This document shows positions 10,450 to 18,505 of a stretch of DNA of 64,000 nt, in pieces. The DNA comes from Sulfuritalea sp. Lineage in GTDB: Bacteria; Pseudomonadota; Gammaproteobacteria; Burkholderiales; Rhodocyclaceae. Position 1 is the stretch's first letter, and each line of letters opens with the position of its first letter. Made by a program: the position numbers and the translations under genes. The stretch is from positions 1 to 64,000 of the forward strand of contig JADJFK010000006.1 in the NCBI GenBank assembly GCA_016708585.1, written 5' to 3'. A model generated the notes under the pieces. That model did no database searches, had not been told where the DNA came from, and saw only the letters and a list, made by a program, of their open reading frames with translations.

Positions 10450-13221
10450 GTGAGCAAAATGAGCATGGAAGCAACCAAGTCAAAGTCCGTCAAGCACGTC
10501 CCGACCTATTGCTACAACTGCGTTTCCGGTCCCGATTTCATGACCGTCAAGGTGGTCGATGGCGTGGCGACCGAGGTGGAACCGAATTTCGCGGCGGAGA
10601 ACGTGCATCCGGCCAAGGGCAGGGTTTGCGTCAAGGCCTACGGCCTGGTGCAGAAGACCTACAACCCGAATCGGATCCTGTCGCCGATGAAGCGGACCAA
10701 TCCGAAGAAGGGGCGCGACCAGGATCCCGGCTTCGTGCCGATTTCCTGGGACGAGGCGCTGGACATGCTGGCCGACAAGCTGAAGGCCACGCGTGCCAAG
10801 GGCGTGCTCGACGAATCCGGAGTCCCGCGCCTGGCGGCTTCCTTCGGCCATGGCGGCACGCCGGCCATGTACATGGGCACCTTCCCGGCCTTCCTCTCCG
10901 CCTGGGGGCCGATCGACTACAGTTTCGGCTCCGGGCAGGGCGTCAAGTGCGTTCATTCCGAGCATCTCTATGGCGAGTTCTGGCACCGTGCCTTTACGGT
11001 TGCCGGCGATACGCCGTCGGCGCGCTATGTGATTTCGCTGGGCGCGAATGTCGAATCCTCCGGCGGTCCCTGCGCCGTGACGCGGCATGCCGAGGCGCGC
11101 ACGCGCGGCTACAAGCGGGTGCAGGTCGAACCGCACCTGTCGGTGACGGGGGCCTGTTCCGCGGAGTGGGTGCCGATCCGGCCGAAGACCGATCCGGCTT
11201 TCATGTTCGCCCTGATCCATGTGCTGCTGATCGAGCACAAGCTCGATGAACTGGACGTCCCCTTCCTGCGCGACCGCACGTCCTCGCCCTATCTGGTCGG
11301 CCCGGACGGCCTCTACCTGCGCGATGCGGCGAGCCGCAAGCCGCTGCTCTGGGACACGGTGTCGGGCAAGGCCGTTCCCTTCGATACCGCCGGCGCGGTG
11401 CCGGCCCTGTCCGGCAAGTTTCCGGTCAGCGGCGCGGTCAGCGTCGATGCCGATGATGAAGTGAGGGAGGCTGGCAGCGTCGAGGGCGTGACCGCCTTTA
11501 CCAAGCTGGTCGAACATATCGAAAAATATTCGCCGGAATGGGCGTCGGGTGTGTGCGACGTGCCGGCGGCGAACATCCGGCGCATCGCCAACGAGTACCT
11601 GGAAAACGCCAGCGTCGGCGCCACCACGGTGATCGACGGCGTCACGCTGCCCCTGCGGCCCGTGGCGGTGATTCTCGGCAAGTCGGTCAACAACGGCTGG
11701 GGCGCCTTCGAATGCTGCTGGGCGCGTACCGTGCTGGCGGTGCTGGTCGGCGCGCTGGAGAATCCCGGCGGCACGCTGGGTACCACGGTGCGCCTGAACC
11801 GTCCGCACGACAATCGCCACAAGAGCGTGCTGCCGGGTGAAGACGGCTTCATGGCGCAGAAGTTCAACGCCACCGACAAGGCCAACTGGGCCGTCAAGCC
11901 GACCGGCCGCAACATGCACAAGACGCTGGTGCCCATCGTCGGCAATACTGCCTGGAGCCAGGCGCTGGGCCCGACCCAGCTGGCCTGGATGTTCCAGCGC
12001 GAGCAGCCGTCGGCGGATATGCCCAAGCCGACGCTGCCCGATGTCTGGATCATCTACCGCACCAATCCGGCGATTTCCTTCTGGGAAACCCAGACCCTGG
12101 TCAAGACCATCGCCACCTTCCCGTTCACGGTCGCATTTGCCTACACGGTCGATGAGACCAACTACATGGCCGACCTGCTGTTGCCGGAAGCCACGGATCT
12201 TGAGTCGGCACAGATGATCCGCGTCGGCGGCACCAAGTTCATGGAGCAGTTCTGGGACCACAAGGGCGTCGCGCTGCGGCAGAAGGCAGTCGATGCGCAA
12301 GGCGACACCCGCGACTTCACCTGGATCACCACCGAACTGGCGAAGCGCATGGGCCTGCTCGAGCAGTACAACGATGCGATCAATCGCGGCGCGGCGGGTG
12401 TTTCACCGCTCAAGGGCGCCGACTACGACTTCAGCCTGGATCCGAAGGCGGAGCACACGCCGGAAGTGATCTGGGATGCGGTCTGCCGCGCGGCAACCAC
12501 TTCGCTGTCCGAGGGCAGGGAGACCCGCGATCTGGCCTGGTTCAAGGAGCACGGCTTCTATACGGTGCCGATGTCGCGCCTGGAGTGGTACCTGTCGCCG
12601 ACCATGGAAAAGCAGGGCCTGCGTTACGAACTGCCTTACCAGGAGCGTCTGCTTCGGGTCGGGCGCGAGCTCAGGAACCGTCTGCACGAGAACAAGATGG
12701 CCTGGTGGGACCACCAGCTCTCGGAGTATGTCGCGCTGCCGGAATGGCATGACGTTCCCGGACGCTGGGACGCGGCGCTGGTCAATGCCGGCGCCAAGGT
12801 AGAGGACTACCCGCTGTGGCTGCTGGCCAGCAAGAGCATGCAGTACCACGCCGGCGGCAACGTCGGCATCGAACTGATGGCCGAGGTCTCACGGAACATC
12901 CGCGGCCATGATGGCGTGATCATGAACGCGAAGACCGCGGCGCGCTATGGCATCGCCGAGGGCGACCGCATCGAGGTTCGCTCGCATATCGGCGCGACCT
13001 ACGGCGCCGCGGTGCTGGTGCAGGGGGTGCGACCGGACACGCTGGTGATCCTCGGCCAGTTCGACCACTGGGCCCAGCCCTTTGCCAAGGATCTCGACCG
13101 GCCCAGCCTCAACACGATCGCGCCGATGTCGCTGGAACTGACCGATGCCACCGGTTCCGGTTCCGACATCGTCAAGGTTCAGGTACGCAAGATGGAAGGA
13201 CATACGGAGGCGACAGCATGA
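10450..13221 (+). CDS. padB: Phenylacetyl-CoA:acceptor oxidoreductase, molybdenum catalytic subunit PadB
   Basis: 923 aa DMSO-reductase-superfamily protein. It should oxidise the alpha carbon of phenylacetyl-CoA to phenylglyoxylate (four electrons, with CoA released) in anaerobic phenylacetate degradation. The N-terminal cluster motif begins TYCYNCVSGPDF and ends RVCVKAYG; bis-MGD binding blocks include SLGANVESSGGP and, near the C-terminus, SKSMQYHAGGNVGIELM. No twin-arginine signal is visible, so a cytoplasmic-side location is expected. Start GTG 10450 (AAGGA six bases before) or ATG 10459. It overlaps padC by ATGA. Confidence 0.9.
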   Translation: MSKMSMEATKSKSVKHVPTYCYNCVSGPDFMTVKVVDGVATEVEPNFAAENVHPAKGRVCVKAYGLVQKTYNPNRILSPMKRTNPKKGRDQDPGFVPISWDEALDMLADKLKATRAKGVLDESGVPRLAASFGHGGTPAMYMGTFPAFLSAWGPIDYSFGSGQGVKCVHSEHLYGEFWHRAFTVAGDTPSARYVISLGANVESSGGPCAVTRHAEARTRGYKRVQVEPHLSVTGACSAEWVPIRPKTDPAFMFALIHVLLIEHKLDELDVPFLRDRTSSPYLVGPDGLYLRDAASRKPLLWDTVSGKAVPFDTAGAVPALSGKFPVSGAVSVDADDEVREAGSVEGVTAFTKLVEHIEKYSPEWASGVCDVPAANIRRIANEYLENASVGATTVIDGVTLPLRPVAVILGKSVNNGWGAFECCWARTVLAVLVGALENPGGTLGTTVRLNRPHDNRHKSVLPGEDGFMAQKFNATDKANWAVKPTGRNMHKTLVPIVGNTAWSQALGPTQLAWMFQREQPSADMPKPTLPDVWIIYRTNPAISFWETQTLVKTIATFPFTVAFAYTVDETNYMADLLLPEATDLESAQMIRVGGTKFMEQFWDHKGVALRQKAVDAQGDTRDFTWITTELAKRMGLLEQYNDAINRGAAGVSPLKGADYDFSLDPKAEHTPEVIWDAVCRAATTSLSEGRETRDLAWFKEHGFYTVPMSRLEWYLSPTMEKQGLRYELPYQERLLRVGRELRNRLHENKMAWWDHQLSEYVALPEWHDVPGRWDAALVNAGAKVEDYPLWLLASKSMQYHAGGNVGIELMAEVSRNIRGHDGVIMNAKTAARYGIAEGDRIEVRSHIGATYGAAVLVQGVRPDTLVILGQFDHWAQPFAKDLDRPSLNTIAPMSLELTDATGSGSDIVKVQVRKMEGHTEATA

Positions 13222-13865
13222 CACGCTATGTAACGACCATCGACCTGCGCCGCTGCGTCGGCTGCCAGACCTGCACGGCCGCCTGCAAGGGCGCCAATGC
13301 GACGCCGCCCGGCATCCAGTGGCGGCGCGTGCTCGACATCGAGACCGGCGAGTTTCCCGATGTGCGCCGCACCTTCCTGCCCATGGCCTGCATGCACTGC
13401 GCCAATCCCCCTTGCGAGGAAGTTTGCCCGACCAAGGCCACCACCCGGCGCGCCGACGGCCTGGTGGCGATCGACTACGACCTGTGCATCGGCTGCGCCA
13501 ACTGCGTCATGGCCTGCCCTTACGACGCCCGCTCGATCGTGCATGCCGCGCACTTTTCATACGGCGACCAGCCGCTGCCATCCGAGGCCAAGGGTTTCGA
13601 TCCGGCGCGCGTTGCGGTTTCGATGAAATGCAGCTTCTGCGTCGATCGCATCGACGAGGCTGCCATCACCGGAAGGATTCCCGGCGTGCATCCGGAGGTG
13701 ACGCCGGCCTGCGTCAACTCCTGCATTTCCGGTGCCATGGAGTTCGGCGACATCGAGGACCCCGAAAGCAACGTCAGCCAGCTTCTGGCGCGCACCCAGC
13801 ATTACCGCATGCACGAAGAACTCGGCACCGAACCCGGCGTCTACTACATATGGAACCAGTCATGA
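13218..13865 (+). CDS. padC: Phenylacetyl-CoA:acceptor oxidoreductase iron-sulfur subunit PadC
   Basis: 215 aa four-cluster ferredoxin subunit (DmsB/NrfC type) that moves electrons from PadB to the membrane anchor. Cysteine groups are CVGCQTCTAAC, CMHCANPPCEEVC, CIGCANCVMACP and CSFCVDR...CVNSC, giving four [4Fe-4S] sites. ATG 13218 overlaps the padB stop and its own stop overlaps padD, a typical coupled three-subunit operon. Confidence 0.92.
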   Translation: MTRYVTTIDLRRCVGCQTCTAACKGANATPPGIQWRRVLDIETGEFPDVRRTFLPMACMHCANPPCEEVCPTKATTRRADGLVAIDYDLCIGCANCVMACPYDARSIVHAAHFSYGDQPLPSEAKGFDPARVAVSMKCSFCVDRIDEAAITGRIPGVHPEVTPACVNSCISGAMEFGDIEDPESNVSQLLARTQHYRMHEELGTEPGVYYIWNQS

Positions 13866-14773
13866 AGAAACCGGCCAAGAGAATCTCCGACCTCGTGTCG
13901 CCGCGGCAGCAGCGCAACTGGGACTGGCGCGCGGCGGCCAACTTCATTGCCGGCGGCGCCGGCGGCGGCCTGCTGTTGTTCAATGCGCTGGTCAGCGTCG
14001 AGCCGGGTCTGATCCGTGCCGCGATCCTGCTCGGCCTGATGCTGATCGGTGGCGGCCTGACCTGCGTCTGGTTCGAGATCGGCCGGCCGTGGCGCGCCCT
14101 GAATGTCTATCGGCATTTCGGCACATCCTGGATGACGCGCGAAGCGTTCGTGGCGCTGGTACTTTTTCCCGTGGGCGCCCTGGCGCTGCTGACGCTGCAG
14201 CCGCTACTGGTCATGCTGAGCGGCATTCTGGGCCTGGCCTTCCTCTACAGCCAGGCCCGTATCCTTGCCGCCAACAAGGGCATTCCGGCCTGGCGCAATT
14301 CGCGCAGCATTGCCCTGATGATTGCTACCGGCCTCGCCGAAGGTGGCGGTTTCCTGGCTTGCGTGGTGTCGTTCGGCACGATGCCGATCGGTCCCGTGGC
14401 GCTGGGTTTCCTGGTCATCCTGATCGCCGTCCGCGCGTATTTCTGGAAGGCCTACCTCGCCGGTCTGGTCGCCGATGGCGCTCCCGATGGCGCCTTGAAG
14501 GTCCTCGATGAATTTGCGCCGAGGTTCATGCTCATGTCCCATGTCATGCCTGCACTGCTTGTCTTGTTCGCGCTGGCGGGCGTGCCCGGGCGTGCCGTTC
14601 TGGTTTTTGCCGCCGGGCTCATGATGGTTGCGGGCGGCTGGATGCTGAAATATACCCTGGTCAGGCGTGCGGCATTTACCCAGGGGCTGGCACTGCTGCG
14701 CCTGCCGGTGCGCGGGGGAGGGCCGGCGGGCCCCGCCGTCAAACCGGGCTGGAAGGCCGTTGCGGGGACATAA
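13862..14773 (+). CDS. padD: Phenylacetyl-CoA:acceptor oxidoreductase membrane anchor PadD
   Basis: 303 aa integral membrane protein of the NrfD/DmsC type, with about eight hydrophobic helices, for example NFIAGGAGGGLLLFNALV and AAILLGLMLIGGGLTCVW. It anchors PadBC and passes electrons to the quinone pool. ATG 13862 overlaps the padC stop (ATGA); an in-frame ATG at 13850 is possible. The open frame running further upstream is antisense/frame shadow of padB-padC. Confidence 0.87.
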   Translation: MKKPAKRISDLVSPRQQRNWDWRAAANFIAGGAGGGLLLFNALVSVEPGLIRAAILLGLMLIGGGLTCVWFEIGRPWRALNVYRHFGTSWMTREAFVALVLFPVGALALLTLQPLLVMLSGILGLAFLYSQARILAANKGIPAWRNSRSIALMIATGLAEGGGFLACVVSFGTMPIGPVALGFLVILIAVRAYFWKAYLAGLVADGAPDGALKVLDEFAPRFMLMSHVMPALLVLFALAGVPGRAVLVFAAGLMMVAGGWMLKYTLVRRAAFTQGLALLRLPVRGGGPAGPAVKPGWKAVAGT

Positions 14774-14845
14774 GTCGCATAATAGGATTCAGGGAAGCAA
14801 ACAACAGATGGGGTCATGCAGCCCCATCGCACCGGAGGAGACGGG

Positions 14846-15418
14846 ATGTACGAAGTACGCTTTCATGGCCGCGGCGGCCAGGGCGCCGTTACGGCGGCCG
14901 CGATGCTCGCGGCGGCGCTGCTGGAGGAGGGCAAGTATGCGGTGTCGATTCCGTCCTTCGGCTTCGAACGCCGCGGCGCGCCGGTGGTTTCCTTCCTGCG
15001 CTGCAGCGATCGCGAGATCCGCCAGCTGACCAACATCTATACGCCCGATTGCCTGATCTGCGTCGACCCGACGCTGGCCAAGACCGTGGATATCTTCGGC
15101 GGCCTCAAGCCCGGCGGTACCCTGGTGCAGGCCACCAACAAGCCGCTGGCCGAGGTCGCGCTTTCTCCCAGCGTCGCCACGGTCGGCCTTTGCGATGCGA
15201 TCGGCATCGCGCTGCAGATTTTCAGCAAGCCGATCACCAATACCCTGATGCTGGGCGCCTTTGCCAGGACGACAGGCGTCGTTTCGCTGGATGCCTTGAA
15301 GCGTTCGCTCGAGGATTCGGATTTTCGCGATGCCGGGCTGAAGCAGAACCTGCTCGCGCTGGAACGCGGCTACAACGAAACCGCCGTGTACCAGATACCG
15401 CAAAGGGCAGCGGCATGA
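14846..15418 (+). CDS. padE: Phenylglyoxylate:NAD oxidoreductase gamma subunit PadE
   Basis: 190 aa gamma domain of the 2-oxoacid:ferredoxin oxidoreductase family (MYEVRFHGRGGQGAVTAAAMLA). Part of the enzyme that decarboxylates phenylglyoxylate to benzoyl-CoA, CO2 and NADH. The start at 14846 has GGAGGAG upstream; ATG 14816 has none. The stop is ATGAGC, as in padF, but the downstream gene does not begin there now because a 112-bp gap with G/C homopolymers follows. Confidence 0.9.
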   Translation: MYEVRFHGRGGQGAVTAAAMLAAALLEEGKYAVSIPSFGFERRGAPVVSFLRCSDREIRQLTNIYTPDCLICVDPTLAKTVDIFGGLKPGGTLVQATNKPLAEVALSPSVATVGLCDAIGIALQIFSKPITNTLMLGAFARTTGVVSLDALKRSLEDSDFRDAGLKQNLLALERGYNETAVYQIPQRAAA

Positions 15419-15421
15419 GCG

Positions 15422-15499
15422 CGGGGGGGGCCCCGGGGGGGGCGGGGGGGGGGGGGGGGCCCCCGGGGGGGGCCCCCCCCCCCCGCGGCCCCCCCCCCC
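15422..15499. other. G/C homopolymer block in the pad operon, probable sequence artefact
   Basis: About 78 bases consist almost only of runs of G and C (runs of 4 to about 17) arranged as mirrored G-rich then C-rich blocks. Nothing codes here. Most likely a collapsed or mis-called GC-rich hairpin; a real, extremely stable stem-loop between padE and padF is the alternative. Confidence 0.7.
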
Positions 15500-15530
15500 T
15501 TCTTTTTGCATATCGCCCGGAGGCGACGGC

Positions 15531-15830
15531 ATGAGCAGGCATACCAGCTATCCGATGTTCAACCTGGTCCAGGCCAATGTGCCCGACGACCTGAGTCCGG
15601 TCGCCACCGTCATGAGCCCGATGCTGCCCGGCGACTGGCGCAGCATGCGGCCGGTAGTCGATCGCGACAAGTGCGTGAAATGCGCCGTCTGCTGGCTGTA
15701 TTGCCCGGTGCAATGCGTCGAGGAAAAGCCGGCCTGGTTCGATTTCAACCTGCAAACCTGCAAGGGTTGCGGCATCTGCGCCAACGAATGCCCGCAACGC
15801 GCGATCACCATGATTCCGGAGGCGACATGA
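15531..15830 (+). CDS. padF: Phenylglyoxylate:NAD oxidoreductase delta (ferredoxin) subunit PadF
   Basis: 99 aa two-[4Fe-4S] ferredoxin subunit of the oxoacid oxidoreductase complex: CVKCAVCWLYCPVQC and CKGCGICANECP. It wires the TPP site to the other redox subunits. Ribosome binding site GGAGGCG seven bases before ATG 15531. Its C-terminal codons (PEAT, stop) contain GGAGGCGACATGA, a ribosome site and overlapping ATG for whatever follows; in this sequence that is a 57-codon open frame rather than padG. Confidence 0.9.
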   Translation: MSRHTSYPMFNLVQANVPDDLSPVATVMSPMLPGDWRSMRPVVDRDKCVKCAVCWLYCPVQCVEEKPAWFDFNLQTCKGCGICANECPQRAITMIPEAT

Positions 15831-16000
15831 GCAGCGGAGGGGGACCCGTGAGCGCAGCGAACGGGGGCGTAGCGACCGCGAATGTCGCGTGCCGCCGACA
15901 GTTCGGTAATACGAATTACAGAAATCGGTTCGGAGGCGGCCACATGAGCCCGGATCGCCGTATCGCCAGCGCCGACTTTTTCGATTCGGAGGCCGCATGA
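15827..16000 (+). CDS. Possible 57-residue linker ORF between padF and padG
   Basis: An ATG overlapping the padF stop opens a 57-codon frame that ends in TGA overlapping the padG ATG (ATGA at both ends). The product starts MSSGGGPVSAANGG and ends with RRIASADFFDSEAA, the latter encoded by a dispersed repeat copy. A second ATG at 15944 with GGAGGCGG upstream would give 18 residues. No family recognised. It may simply be inserted repeat DNA kept in frame to preserve translational coupling. Confidence 0.35.
   Translation: MSSGGGPVSAANGGVATANVACRRQFGNTNYRNRFGGGHMSPDRRIASADFFDSEAA
15953..15984 (+). repeat. Dispersed 26-bp repeat copy
   Basis: TCGCCGTAT then CGCCAGCGCCGACTTT, just upstream of padG and inside the linker open frame. 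Confidence 0.8.
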
Positions 16001-17244
16001 CTACCGCCACCCTTGAAACGCCGATCCAGGCCAAGCCGGCCAAGCAGAAGGTCATGCTGGTCGAAGGCAACGAAGCCGCCGCGCTGGGCGTCGCCCTGGC
16101 GCGCCCCGACATGGTCGCCGTGTATCCGATCACGCCGCAATCCTCGCTGGTCGAGCACGTCGCCAAGCTGATCGCCGACGGCAAGATGGATGCCGACATC
16201 GTCGATGCCGAGGGCGAGCATTCCGTGCTCTCGGTGCTGCAAGGCGGGGCGCTGGCGGGGGCGCGGACCTACACCGCAACCTGCGGTCCCGGCCTCGCCT
16301 TCATGTTCGAGCCGTATTTCCGCACCTCCGGCATGCGCCTGCCGATCGTCATGTCCATCGTCACGCGCGACGGCATCACGCCGCAGTCTGTGTGGGGCGG
16401 TCACCAGGACGCGATGACGGTGCGCGAGGTGGGCTGGGTGCAGGTGTATTGCGAGACGGTGCAGGAAGTGCTCGACACCACCATCATGGCCTTCAAGATC
16501 GCCGAACACCACGACGTGATGCTGCCGGTGAATATCTGCCTCGACGGCAACTACCTTTCCTACGGTACCTCGCGCGTCGAACTGCCGAATCAGGAGGACG
16601 TCGATGCCTTCATGGGCGCCAAGGACGTGAATTGGCACGTGGCGCTCGATCCGCTGCGGCCGATGGCGGTCGACCCGCTGACCGGCGGTTCCGGCGGCAA
16701 GGGGCCGTCGACCTTCGTCCGCTACCGCAAGGGGCAGTGCAAGGGCATGCAGAATTCGCTGCGCGTGATCGAGGAAATCCACGAGGAGTGGGCGCAGCGC
16801 TTCGGCCGCCGCTTCGCGCCGCTGGTCGAGGAATACCGCCTCGACGGCGCCGATTACGCGATCATGACCCTGGGCAGCATGACCGGCGCCGCCAAGGACG
16901 CGATCGACGAAGCGCGAGACGCCGGCAGGAAGGTCGGCCTGATCAAGATCAAGACCTTCAGCCCCTTCCCGATCGATGCACTGCTCAAGTCCTTCGCCAA
17001 GATCCAGGCGCTGGGCGTGGTCGACCGTTCGGTGGGCTTCCGCTGGAACTGCGGGCCGATGTACCAGGAAACCATGGGTGTGCTGTATCGCCTCGGACGC
17101 CACATTCCGTCGATGAGCTTCATCGGCGGCCTGGCCGGCGCCGACATCACGGTCGGCCATTTCCATCGCGTCATCGAAGCCACCGAAAAGCTACTGAGCA
17201 ATCCGGCACCGATCGAGCCGGTCTGGCTTAACGAAAAGGATTGA
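15997..17244 (+). CDS. padG: Phenylglyoxylate:NAD oxidoreductase alpha subunit PadG
   Basis: 415 aa alpha subunit of the 2-oxoacid:acceptor oxidoreductase family (PorA type). Seen: VEGNEAAALGVALARPDMVAVYPITPQS, the family's TPP-pyrimidine domain signature, then ATCGPGLAFMFEP. Works with PadI (TPP/beta), PadE (gamma), PadF (delta) and PadH (NADH module). Start ATG 15997 with GGAGGC upstream; three bases separate its stop from the padH start. Confidence 0.92.
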   Translation: MTTATLETPIQAKPAKQKVMLVEGNEAAALGVALARPDMVAVYPITPQSSLVEHVAKLIADGKMDADIVDAEGEHSVLSVLQGGALAGARTYTATCGPGLAFMFEPYFRTSGMRLPIVMSIVTRDGITPQSVWGGHQDAMTVREVGWVQVYCETVQEVLDTTIMAFKIAEHHDVMLPVNICLDGNYLSYGTSRVELPNQEDVDAFMGAKDVNWHVALDPLRPMAVDPLTGGSGGKGPSTFVRYRKGQCKGMQNSLRVIEEIHEEWAQRFGRRFAPLVEEYRLDGADYAIMTLGSMTGAAKDAIDEARDAGRKVGLIKIKTFSPFPIDALLKSFAKIQALGVVDRSVGFRWNCGPMYQETMGVLYRLGRHIPSMSFIGGLAGADITVGHFHRVIEATEKLLSNPAPIEPVWLNEKD

Positions 17245-17246
17245 CC

Positions 17247-18503
17247 ATGGAACAGACCAAATACCTGGTGGTCGGCAGCAGCCACGCCGCGCTCGAAGCG
17301 GTGACGGCGATCCGCATGCACGACCCCGACGGCAGCCTGACGTTGCTGACGCGCGATCCGCACCTGCCGTATTCGCCGACCGTGCTGCCCTATGTCGTCT
17401 CCGGCCGCTCGGCGCCCGATGCCATATTTCTGCGCGACGAGAAGTTCTTTGCCAGACAGAAGGTGCAGTTGAAGCGCGGCACCGCGCTGAAAGCTCTGCA
17501 CGCGGAACGCAACGCGGCTGAACTCGCCGACGGCAGCGAGATCGCCTACGAGAAGATCCTGCTCGCCACCGGCGCGGCGCCCGCCATTCCGCCGATTCCC
17601 GGCCTCGACCAGGTGTCCTACCATGTGCTGCGCACGCTGGACGATGCGACGAAACTCAACGCCGCAATCAAGAACTCGAAACAGGCCGTGGTGCTGGGCG
17701 CGGGTCTGGTCGGCATGCATGCCGCCGAAAACCTGGTCAAGGCCGGCGCCTCGGTCACCATCGTCGAGATGGCCAAGCAACTGACCGACGGCTATTTCGA
17801 TGCGATCGCGGCCGGCTTGATCGAGAAAGCCTTTACCGACAACGGCGCCAGGATCCTGACCGGCAGCCGGGTAGTCAAGTTGGCGCCTTCTTCAACCGGA
17901 GCCACCCTGACGCTGGAAAACGGCACGACACTCGAAGCCGACCTGCTGCTGGTCGCCACCGGCGTCAAGCCGAACATGGAGTATCTGGCGGGCAGCCGGG
18001 TCGAACACGACCGCGGCATCCTGGTCAGCGACACCATGCAGACCAGCGTCGCCAATGTCTGGTCCGCCGGCGATTGTGCGCAGGCCAAGGGTTTCTACAC
18101 CGATGCCAAAATCATGAATGCGATCCTGCCGGACGCCACGGAGCAGGGCCGCATCGCCGGCATGGCGATGGCCGAGGATCCGGGACTGAAGAAATATCCC
18201 GGCGGCGTGCCGCTCAACACCTATCACTTCTTCGGCCGCCATGCGATTTCCGTCGGCAGCAGCAAGGTGCCCGAGGGCGGCGAGATGGTGACCCGGTTCG
18301 ACGAAGCCACTGGCCGCTACCTGAAGGCGATTTTCAGTGCCGACAACCGGCTGACGGGGATCTACGGCGTCAATGAGTTCTTCGACGGCGGCGTGATGTG
18401 CCAGCTGATCCTGCGCCGCATCGACCTGTCGCCGGTCAAGGAGCGCTTCCTGGCGAATCCCCTGGCCGTTGGCCGCGAACTGATGTCGAAGACCTGGAGA
18501 TAA
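17247..18503 (+). CDS. padH: Phenylglyoxylate oxidoreductase FAD/NAD subunit PadH
   Basis: 418 aa pyridine-nucleotide-disulfide-type flavoprotein. It gives the complex its NAD specificity by passing electrons from the iron-sulfur subunits to NAD. FAD-binding start YLVVGSSHAALEA, second Rossmann motif VVLGAGLVGMHAAENL, and the FAD signature VWSAGDCAQA. ATG 17247 sits 2 bp after the padG stop; a TTG at 17241 is open but lacks support. Confidence 0.9.
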   Translation: MEQTKYLVVGSSHAALEAVTAIRMHDPDGSLTLLTRDPHLPYSPTVLPYVVSGRSAPDAIFLRDEKFFARQKVQLKRGTALKALHAERNAAELADGSEIAYEKILLATGAAPAIPPIPGLDQVSYHVLRTLDDATKLNAAIKNSKQAVVLGAGLVGMHAAENLVKAGASVTIVEMAKQLTDGYFDAIAAGLIEKAFTDNGARILTGSRVVKLAPSSTGATLTLENGTTLEADLLLVATGVKPNMEYLAGSRVEHDRGILVSDTMQTSVANVWSAGDCAQAKGFYTDAKIMNAILPDATEQGRIAGMAMAEDPGLKKYPGGVPLNTYHFFGRHAISVGSSKVPEGGEMVTRFDEATGRYLKAIFSADNRLTGIYGVNEFFDGGVMCQLILRRIDLSPVKERFLANPLAVGRELMSKTWR

Positions 18504-18505
18504 GC

